This document shows positions 56,161 to 64,000 of a stretch of DNA of 64,000 nucleotides, piece after piece. The position numbers and the translations under genes are program-made. The notes under the pieces were generated by a model. It did no database searches. It was not told the DNA's origin and saw only the letters and a list, made by a program, of their open reading frames with translations. Within the stretch, counting starts at the first letter, position 1. The number at the start of each line of letters is the position of its first letter. The stretch lies in NCBI GenBank assembly GCA_023213395.1, contig CM041465.1, positions 207,707,741 through 207,771,740 on the forward strand. Direction: 5' to 3'. This DNA is from Cycas panzhihuaensis (taxonomy: Eukaryota; Cycadophyta).

Positions 56161-58205
56161 TTTTGTGATTCTTTTCCATTCTTGATAATTTGATTGCCCC
56201 GTTAGCCTTATGGTACAAGCATTAAGCATATTTATGGCAGCCATCTTTCCACTTGAGTAACACTTGAAGCTAGCAGATAACTTGGAAACTTCAAAAGCTT
56301 GACGCTTAAGACCCACCCTCAAACAACACCACTAGTCCTGATCTTACAAGAAGATCCAACAACCAATGGGGTGAAGAGAGGTGGAGGACTCTGGCTAATG
56401 AGGTGGAGGCCCAAGTTAAATCTAGGACAAGGCAGGTAGGGTTGATCTGCATCGACATACCATGCTTTCACAGGATTCACATTTCAATAACACCATTTTC
56501 GAACCTCCTTTCCTCAAGCAACCTTAATTGTCGTGCACGACTGCATTTGGTCGGTTGGTCCCCTAGGAATGCACCAAGCTTAAGGTTAATTTAGAGGCAA
56601 GGTTTGAACCTTTTCGAGCCTCTCCAATGATTTTAAATTCACTTTTAAACAAGTCTAAGTGAATCTTCTTACTTGGATTTTTTATGCCTTTTGGCTTACA
56701 AAGAATGAGCACAAAACAGATTTTAAGTGCTTTATGATCCAAGTGAGGTGCTATGTATGCTTGAGTACAATGATAAAGTACTTTGAGTACTTAAAACTGA
56801 TGTAAGGAACCTTTGATGACAGCAAAAGAGGGTTCCTTTTAACCTTCAAAATCTGATGAAGTGATGAAGTCACAAAAGGTGTACTCAAGAAATTGCTCCA
56901 AAGCCAACACAAACTCCACTTGAAGTTGAGAGACTAAAAATGTCTCAACAATCCAACAAGAAAAATGTGATTTTATTAATTTTCCCAATGAGCCTTCTCT
57001 TTTTTGAACTGAAGAAGGCCAAGGTCACCATGCAAGGTGCCAAAAAACTGAAGTTAGGTGGTAATTTTCTTCACCTTTACAATAAAAATATTCCTCTTGA
57101 TCACAATAATTAAGCCCAATGATGCTTTAATAGCATGAAAGTGTGCTAAAAAGCTTAAAAACAGAGGGTACAAAAGTACTTTTGAGAATCAAGAGTGCCA
57201 ATGTAAAAAAAATTTTAAGTAGGCCCAAATTTATAAAGACTTAAAGTCTTTTAAAATTTCCCTTGAGAAATTTAAACAAGAATCTCTTAAAATCTTTTAA
57301 AAGAAATTAATTCATATGAGCATATTGATCAAAATATGCTAAAAAGATTTGATTTTTTTCAATGATGACCGAACTGCCGACCGGACTCGAGATGAGCCGC
57401 GGTGAGAGCCCTGGCAACTAGAGTGCCGAAATGGCACTTTTAATGAGGCCGAGCCGGATCTTGATGATGAAGTGAGGCTGATTGAGTTGGCATGCATCAC
57501 AACCGGCGAAAGATGCTCGAATGTGTTGAATCTTGAGCCGGATCGCTTAGTTGGCGTGAAGAATCGGTCGAGTTAGCAAAGAAAAACTAAAGTCGAGCCG
57601 GAATTAGGAACCGCCGAGTTGGCGGAAGAATCGTCGAAGCTGGAATTAACAAATGAGTTGGCGAAGAATTAACAAATGGTGGAATTAAGAACCAATGTGG
57701 CCGAATTAAGAATTAATAAATGAGCCGAAACCGAAATGAGCCGCCGGACGTGTGTTGATGTGGCGATGGGCGGTGTCGATGTGGTGATGTGGCGCCAGGA
57801 TCACGCCGGAGCAGTGCTGATGTGGCAGCTCAAGTGCTGACTGTGCACTAGCTGAGTTGGACAGTGCACTTGCTGAGTTGGACTGTGCACTAGTGCTGAG
57901 TAGGCTTGCTGGAAATATTGCTGATTTGGCACTTTGAAATGAGAGTGAAAGAGCACCGGACTCACGATGAAAGAGCATTTGGACTTCTTGAGATGTCAAG
58001 TCTTGAGTTGGCGCTTGATGCCAATGCCGGACCGCCGAGAAGAGCAATGAGGAGACAAAGAATGTATGCTTAGTCGGCAAGGAGTCGATGACTAAAGTGA
58101 ATGCTGATTTGGCCTTCCTTCTGGCGATGAGGAATGCCGACTTGGCGATCCTCCAAACAACAAATGATGTAGATAAAAGAATAGTGCTTAAACAGAGACC
58201 TTAAG
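56161..58205 (-). other. Copia H leader, GC- and CpG-rich part
   Basis: About 2 kb of leader. The stretch 57365-58140 is much richer in G+C and CpG than the rest of the window, with recurrent GAGCCG, GAGTTGGC and GCCGGA words. Around 57836-57905 a ~21-bp unit (TGAGTTGGACTGTGCACTAG) repeats about three times. No protein recognised. Confidence 0.6.
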
Positions 58206-58217
58206 GCTCTGATACCA
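58206..58217 (-). promoter_or_regulatory. Primer-binding site of copia H
   Basis: The minus strand reads TGGTATCAGAGC exactly, two bases from the LTR start at 58220. Confidence 0.9.
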
Positions 58218-58219
58218 AA

Positions 58220-58786
58220 TGTGGAAAATGGGCATTAGGCCACATTAGTCCCAGGATCATAAGTACAAGCATAATCGAAAATGCATGAAAGCATGAAAGC
58301 ATGAAAGAGCATAAAGAGAAATAGGAGCAAGAGAAAATGATACCCAATATGTGGAGTTGGAATTGGTCCAACCTCCCAAGAAGAAACAGTTTGATTAGCA
58401 AACTGATATCATAACAATACTGACCCAACTCTCCTTATGAGACAATGAGGAGAGGTCTCATTATATAGAGTGAAATGAGAGACCTAAGGCCTTGGATGTT
58501 TGACAAGTGTCAAACATCCAAGATACATGACTTGGATTATGCCTTGGATCCTCACCTAAGGCCTTGGATGTTTGACAAGTGTCAAACATCCAAGATACAT
58601 GACTTGGATCAAGTGCAAAAGTGCAAGAGGGTCCATTTGACCTTTTAGTGACAACGTTGTGTCACTAGAAAGAATGTGGGTGTGCACTTTATCACTTAAG
58701 TGATAAGTCACCCCTAAAGTAAAAGTGCATATATTACATGAAAAATAAAAGTACATTAACTTAACATTTAAACATAAGGTTTAACA
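58220..58786 (-). repeat. Copia H 5' LTR
   Basis: 567 bp, outer end TGTTAAACCTTATG, inner end CCATTTTCCACA on the minus strand. It contains two 32-nt palindromes with 15-bp arms (58491-58522 and 58563-58594) inside a 72-bp tandem duplication, upstream of a TATATAGAGTG TATA region near 58462. Confidence 0.92.
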
Positions 58787-59109
58787 CTCGCTTCATGGAG
58801 TCGAAATCATATGTAATCATATTTGATCTAGGAAGACCACACCTTCACCAGGAACACGCAGGAAAATTCGTCAAACAGGAAACAGGAAGCAGCATAGCAG
58901 ACAAGGCATACAGGTTTTACAACATTTTGGTTGAAGACAAGGCTTATGACATCGTCTTCAGAAAAATTCCAAGACTCAGGAAATGGAAATTCAAACAAAA
59001 CTTCAAAGTCAAGTCCTATGTCAATTTGTGTCAGTCTTGTCAGTCCTTAACAGTAGGTGTCATGTTGTCCTCAGTTTTTGTAGTCTCAACATTAAACATT
59101 AAGGGGAGG

Positions 59110-59379
59110 TGTTAGAATATAATGTTTAATGTATATGTGTCTAAGTAAAGTGTCTTAGAGTCAATAGTCATACTCCTAAGTATTAAGGTCTAGGAGTCAT
59201 ACCTTATAATAATATTGTGTGGAAAGTTAGAAGGTCATCAGTTGGTAAAGTGTCATTGGTTAAGTTAAAGGTAATTGTCCCACATGCATTACTTCTCTTG
59301 TATGTCCTCCCACCTATTTTGTATATAAAGGTGGTTGAGATAGTGTATAGAAACAAGTCATCATTGCGACTCATGTTGA
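59110..59379 (+). repeat. Element G 3' LTR (split by K)
   Basis: Starts after polypurine tract AAGGGGAGG. Interrupted after CATGTTGA by K and resumes at 62134 (GAGTCTATGGTGC) to 62247 (ATCAAACA). Total length about 384 bp. Confidence 0.88.
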
Positions 59380-59908
59380 CAATCCACAAAAGACAATAAC
59401 TAGATGCTATTCAATAGTAAAATGAATAAGGAACAAGAATTACAGAATCCACCAAAGTAAATAATAATCTTTATTGTCAAATAATACCAAAATAGAGTGA
59501 AATTATAACAAAATACTAGTCTTTGCTAAAGAAGTGAGCTTCCCTCTTCGAGGCGAGGAACCCTCCAAACTGCAGCCCCAAATGGGCAAGCTAATTGCAG
59601 TCCTAGAACCAAAAATGCGCGACCAAAGAACCTCCGACGATGATGAAATGAGGCTACAAAACCTCCTTAAATAGGCGGCCAAAGGATAGTAATAGAAGTC
59701 GGCCAGAAAATGTGATATTCTTCTTAATACTGCTCAAATAGAAGTCTACCAGAACTTCTCCAAAATTGACAGGCTAACTTTAAATGGTCATAATGTTTGA
59801 TACAGATATCAGAATTAACTTTCATCTAGACCGTTGGAATCGTCGTTCAAAGACCTTAGATTTGAATGGTCATAATATATATTTTTGACCATATTTTGGA
59901 ATGCTACA
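59380..59908 (-). repeat. Element K 3' LTR, inner end lost
   Basis: Outer end TGTAGCATTCC at 59908 (minus strand). The last ~55 bp of the LTR are missing at 59380, where it joins G directly. One ~46-bp unit. Confidence 0.92.
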
Positions 59909-59978
59909 ATTCCCCTCCCCTTAAAATAATACTTCGCCCTCGAAGTATTGAGAAATACTTGTAGCTCGGTCTAATCTT

Positions 59979-61336
59979 CTAACCACCTCCTGCTATATCT
60001 TGTAGATCATGAAGATTTGATTCGATCTTGTGTCTTCTATGGAGCTTTGCTAGTAGGCGTCTTGTATTTGTCGATGTTTGTTCTTGGGACCAAGTACATG
60101 CAATGTCTTGTTTTGAATCAGAAGGATCCGGGGACCTGTGAGGGATCTCAATTGACTTGTCCTGGTCTTGCCTTGCATTTGCACCTTTTATTTCTGAATG
60201 GGATGAATTTTGGAAAAAGATGTGAAGGCTTTGGGAAAAGAATTGGTCGTGAGAGTCAGGGACTGATGATTGCCTATTGTGCAAAAAAGAAAAAGGGGAA
60301 TGAATCGAGATCAAGCATAACTCAGAAGGTATAGAAAGAAGGGATAAATTTTGGAATATGTCTTGGATGGAGATGAAAGTCTGTATAAGTTTTATTGGAC
60401 CACAACACCTTTTGGGAGCGAAAGATAGATGAGGAATTAGTGATAGAGGTTCTTTATGAAAAAAAGGCTTTAATAGGTTTTTAGGATTGGTATTCAAACA
60501 AAAGAAAATATTTAACGGAAAAAAACAATAGTGATAGTATGAAATTGCAGGGGTTTGGGAAAAGCTAGACTCGGTTTTATAAGGGGTAATACTAAAAGTT
60601 GGAACTTGACGAACAGATTGAAGTTGTAGAGTGTCCTGTTGAGGATGGTCTACAGGGGATGAAGGGATAGGTAAGTAAAGAGATGAACTAGGGTTATAGA
60701 GAAAAATAGGGATTTGTCCTACGAAAAAAATTAAGGGGATTAAGATCATGGCTAACTATGGGTTGGCGAGAAGAGGACTTTTGTCTGTCTATTAAACTAG
60801 GGAAAGAGAGAAGGCATATGAAATTACCAAATAAAATGTGCATGTGCAATCTAGGATCAGTGAGTACCTTGCATGAAATTTGTTGAGAAAAGTCTGCTTG
60901 TTCTTCATTGTCTTCGTCCTGCTCATGTGAAACTTCACTTTGTATTTCTTCTTTGATATTATCTTGAAATTCTTCTATTGCCTGTGCCTCTTTCAAGTCT
61001 TCTATGAAGTCAGGTTGTACCCTCTGCAATGGTTCTTGTTCTAGCTCTTGTAAAATCCTTAGGATCTCCTCATTAATCATTTCTTCTTCTTGTCCTTCCT
61101 CTTCTGCTTGAATTTTATCTTGCTTATGCCTCTGAAAAAGTGATAGCCGCTGTAAAACGGTACCATAGAAAAGGTTCTTTAGCCCAATTAATGAACCATT
61201 CATAAGCTTGTCCATTCAATATCATTTCTAATAATTGTCCATACTCTTCAAACTCTGTATCAGGCATGAATTCAAAGTCTTCTATCCATTTTTGGATGTC
61301 TTCATAATCCTCCAAATTAAAAAAATCTGTCTCCAT
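59979..61336 (-). pseudogene. Element K Gag-like protein
   Basis: Same protein as in F over its full length, nearly identical residue by residue. It differs in a short deletion near 61140-61165 and one extra base in an A run near 60725, each shifting the frame. There is no stop where F has TAG; from about 60749 to 59979 the C-terminal half is one open frame of 256 codons, showing that the N- and C-terminal parts belong to a single ~453-residue protein. Confidence 0.8.
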
Positions 61337-61553
61337 TTTTTCTCAATAAAGGCTATACTTCAAGGATTAAAATCTATATTATCTACTGGTGAAAACCATC
61401 ACATATGACCACTTACTACAAATATCTTTTTTGCGAAAGAGCCCTTTTTCTTATTTGCGAACAATTGCGCTTTCTAAAAAATGAACAGAACTGTCTTTAT
61501 ATGTTCCAAGTGTTCTTTGCCCTTTACCTTCAAAACGACGCTCTGATACCACT

Positions 61554-62133
61554 TGTAGCAATCTAGCTCTACTTTTATAGCAATTTTCCTCAAAACATAG
61601 GTAATAATCCACAAAAGACAATAACTAGATGCTATTCAATAGTAAAATGAATAAGGAACAAGAATTACAGAATCCATCAAAGTAAATAATAATCTTTATT
61701 GTCAAATAATACCAAAATAGAGTGAAATTATAACAAAATACTAGTCTTTGCTGAAGAAGTGAGCTTCCCTCTTCGAGGTGAGGAACCCTCCAAACTGCAG
61801 CCCCAAATGGGCGAGCTAATTGCAGCCCTAGAACCGAAAATGCGCGACCAAAGAACCTCCGACGATGATGAAATGAGGCCGCAAAACCTCCTTAAATAGG
61901 CGGCCAAAGGATAGTAATAGAAGTCGGCCAGAAAATGTGATATTCTTCTTAATACTGCTCAAATAGAAGTCGACCAGAACTTCTCCAAAACTGACAGGAT
62001 AACTTTAAATGGTCATAATGTTTGATACAGATATCAGAATTAACTTTCGTCTTGACCGTTGGAATCATCGTTCAGAGGCCTTCGATTTGAATGGTCATAA
62101 GATATATTTTTGACCATATTTTGGAATGCTACA
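61554..62133 (-). repeat. Element K 5' LTR
   Basis: 580 bp, nearly identical to the 3' copy. Outer end TGTAGCATTCC at 62133, inner end GATTGCTACA at 61554. Confidence 0.93.
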
Positions 62134-62247
62134 GAGTCTATGGTGCATTAATGTTCTGATATAATTTGTTTGTGTTATGTTAATACAAACATTGCTTTGT
62201 TCATTGATATTGTTGCAGTTGAATACTTTCCATGTTAAAATCAAACA

Positions 62248-62640
62248 CTTTCTCTAGTGTTATAACATGTAATTTAAACAGTCAATGACCCCCCTACACC
62301 CTCTTTTTGGATGGTTGCGCAAGCATATGCATGATCAACACTTGTACATGTATAATGGACACTTGTACATGCACGATCGACACTTGTCAATCATGCAATG
62401 ACCTTGAGGGGAGCTCTCTTATCCATAAATAGAGACCATTGTCTCTTGTATGAGATATAGTGATAGGTGAGTGTAATGTTATGCTGTTGAGTTGAATACA
62501 AGTCATTCTTATTGGAGATTAGATCAATTCCTTCTCCTCCATATTATCTTATGCTTATGTGCTTGTTGTTTCAAGTTTAATGTGGATGTGAATCATCTTG
62601 AGCCAATCCTTCATTGTTCCATCATGATCCAATTTTATCA
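62248..62640 (+). repeat. Element M 5' LTR, inner segment
   Basis: Resumes with CTTTC (right target-site copy of G). It contains a set of short inverted repeats of GATCAACACTTGT / ACACTTGTCAATCATG type (62328-62396) and a TATA-like CCATAAATAGAGACC near 62423, and ends CCAATTTTATCA. The degenerate primer-binding site TGGTATCGGAAC follows at 62644-62655. Confidence 0.72.
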
Positions 62641-62709
62641 TTGTGGTATCGGAACTCTTAGGTTGGGGTTTTCATTTCAAATTTGAAGGCTATTTTTTTA
62701 AAAGCTCTC

Positions 62710-62748
62710 CTTTGGTGATGATCTTCTCAATATAAAGGCAATCCAAAG
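62710..62748 (+). ncRNA. Leader stem-loop in element M
   Basis: Outer stem CTTTGG/CCAAAG (62710-62715 with 62743-62748), about 55 nt after the primer-binding site. It pairs like CCTTGG/CCAAGG in C and L, but with a C-G pair changed to T-A. The inner stem is degenerate here. Confidence 0.45.
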
Positions 62749-62848
62749 AAGATTGCCTTATTTTTAACTCTTTAAGTATTTCAAAATAGCTCTTTGGCTC
62801 TTTTTTTGGTTTAATACTAGAATGAATATATGTATCTATCTATGTATG

Positions 62849-62850
<2 letters not shown>

Positions 62851-62906
<56 letters not shown>
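62851..62906 (+). repeat. Compound microsatellite (TC)n(TA)n
   Basis: About 17 TC repeats (62851-62885) run directly into about 10 TA repeats (62886-62906), preceded by loose TATC/TATG repeats. It sits in the leader of M. Confidence 0.97.
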
Positions 62907-64000
62907 GTTCTGAGTTATTCTAATCTATAGGAAGAAAAGGAGAAGGAATTTATTTTTTTTGTCAGTGCATCATGTCTATTTATTTATTACAAGTGTTCTC
63001 ATTCTTTGTTGAAGGGAAATCTACCCTACACCCTGTCTACACACTGTTGGGCTCATTACACACTATCCAAATCCTTGTCGAGCATCTCCTCAGTGATCTG
63101 CACATTGCTGGGTGTCATCAATCTCTATTGGGTGCATTTGTTGTGGAGAAAATCTATATTGGGCACTTGATTTCTTAGCTAGGTGGCTCTATTCTTAGCT
63201 GGACTTTGTGGATCCACCTGGGGATCATCGTACAAGCCTGGAGAGGGTCACTCTGGCAGTAATGTTCACCATTGACCTATGGATTTCCATGCTTGGAGTG
63301 GCAGTTGTGCACTTCCAATTTTTCTTATATGGCTCACATTTTGTAACTACACGCTCAAATCTGCTCAAACGACCTTCAGTCATCATCCTCTCCATCACAC
63401 AGAGTGATTCTTATGATCACACAAAGAGTTCAAACGATCTTTTACTAATTTGGAGTAAATTTAGTAAGTCGGATTTACCACCGCTGCACAAATCCATATT
63501 GTAAAAAAAAATTGATTTGTAACTATAGAAATTATAACTTATGTTATATCTTCTAGAATATTCCAAAGTTGATAAAAGTCACTTTTTCTAAAATATGAAA
63601 TTTAAGTGTTTTTTAAATCATTTTTTCTTTAATTTTTAAGTGAAAAAATCACTTTTGATAAGAGTTAAGCACACCCTAGCACTTAAGAAAATTTGCGCAA
63701 GTGCTTTTTCTGACTTGTACGCTATTTTTAAGTGGTTTTTTATTGCCCTAAGTGAAAAATTCACCATAGTATTTAATTTTAAGTTCCCTACGTGGTGTCT
63801 TATCTCATTAAAAAGGGCTCAAAAAGCACACTAACACTAATAAAGTTCAACTTTTTAGAGTGTGGTAGGACCATTAAAGTTCTTGAGGTGTCCTTGAGTG
63901 TTTACATTTTGCAAACATTTGTTTAATGCTCTTTAAAAATACTTTGTTTTATGCACTAAGGAAGGAATATTACAAAGTATTACATGCAAACATCTTTTTT

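Larger units (their letters stand above)
54253..58786 (-). mobile_element. Copia element H, 3' half replaced by tRNA-like DNA
   Basis: Minus-strand Ty1/copia element with 5' LTR (58220-58786), primer-binding site, long leader, gag, protease and the first half of integrase. RT, RNase H and the 3' LTR are missing; in their place, at the left end, is a ~170-bp tRNA-derived patch. Perfect CTCGC repeats flank the whole block (54248-54252 and 58787-58791), so the patch lies inside the original insertion. It sits in the body of G. Confidence 0.85.
59380..62133 (-). mobile_element. Gag-only gypsy element K, second copy of the F family
   Basis: Minus-strand copy of F, inserted in the 3' LTR of G. 5' LTR 61554-62133, primer-binding site TGGTATCAGAGC (minus strand of 61540-61551), displaced RT fragment (about 61415-61510), Gag-like frame, polypurine tract (minus strand of 59909-59922) and 3' LTR 59380-59908. 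The outer ~55 bp of the left LTR and the left target-site copy are deleted; the right flank starts GAGTC. Confidence 0.92.
53243..62247 (+). mobile_element. Small LTR element G, hosts H and K
   Basis: TGTTAGAATATAATG LTRs at 53243-53538 (5') and 59110-59379 plus 62134-62247 (3'), with perfect target-site duplication CTTTC (53238-53242 and 62248-62252). Without its guests the internal part is only about 1 kb, so G is a non-autonomous element. The LTR start matches copia A2. The 5' LTR lacks its last ~90 bp and no primer-binding site follows, so a deletion removed both. Confidence 0.85.
53169..64000 (+). mobile_element. Copia-like element M, cut by right window edge
   Basis: Plus-strand 5' LTR split by G into 53169-53242 and 62248-62640, then primer-binding site (62644-62655) and a leader running to the window end. 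The split is recognised because the two pieces align in order with LTR O (TATTAAAACCTTTACG..., then TCTAGTGTTATAAC... and GACCCCCCTACACCCTC). No coding region is reached. Confidence 0.7.
62656..64000 (+). other. Element M leader
   Basis: Non-coding to the window edge. The last kilobase (63480-64000) resembles the leaders of C and L read in the opposite orientation (repeated AAGTGCTT, TTTTTAAGTG and CACTTTT motifs). Short open stretches at 62972-63504 show no family motif. Confidence 0.5.

Overview
This is a plant nuclear window made almost entirely of decayed LTR retrotransposons. Nested Ty1/copia and Ty3/gypsy (chromovirus) elements insert into one another on both strands. Every element whose primer-binding site survives uses the initiator-tRNA-Met type (core TGGTATCAGAGC). 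The only credible host coding piece is one exon of a CPBP (CAAX-protease-like) membrane protein at 35024-35340 on the minus strand. The AT-richness, heavy nesting, old element copies and lone exon suggest a seed plant with a large genome, possibly a gymnosperm. That placement is inference. I saw no rRNA genes, intact tRNA genes, CRISPR arrays or bacterial-type genes.

Layout, left to right. 1-5.85 kb: minus copia element A, running off the left edge, inserted into plus copia element A2. 5.85-8.0 kb: eroded non-coding LTR-element sequence. 8.0-10.3 kb: 3' half of minus copia element B. 11.1-15.4 kb: plus gypsy element E. 15.4-33.7 kb: a nest of minus copia elements (P, O, L, C), with plus copia element D inside the 5' LTR of C and the small gag-only element N inside the gag of D. 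33.7-36.2 kb: low-copy island holding the CPBP exon. 36.2-51.35 kb: minus chromovirus J, carrying plus copia element I in its 5' LTR. I carries a solo LTR and the gag-only gypsy element F. 51.35-53.2 kb: unassigned spacer. 53.2-64.0 kb: plus element M, running off the right edge. The small element G sits in M's 5' LTR and carries minus copia H in its body and minus gag-only K in its 3' LTR.

Target-site duplications support most of these boundaries: GGAAC for D, GTCTR for N, AGCTT for J, GTTTT for I, TTTAY for F, CATTA for the solo LTR, CTTTC for G and CTCGC for H. The order of insertion can therefore be read directly.

Most interesting points: (1) F and K are two copies of a compact non-autonomous gypsy family. 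They share an out-of-place reverse-transcriptase fragment just after the primer-binding site and one Gag-like frame of about 453 codons with an unfamiliar C-terminal half. Their LTRs match those of E and J, the likely autonomous partners. (2) The copia leaders carry a two-part stem-loop just downstream of the primer-binding site, with paired base changes between elements, a candidate RNA packaging or dimerisation signal. (3) The copia LTRs share an upstream palindrome with TTGAC arms. (4) A conserved box of about 80 bp recurs in unrelated elements in both orientations. (5) H ends in a tRNA-derived, SINE-like patch. All polyproteins seen are broken by stops, frameshifts or deletions.
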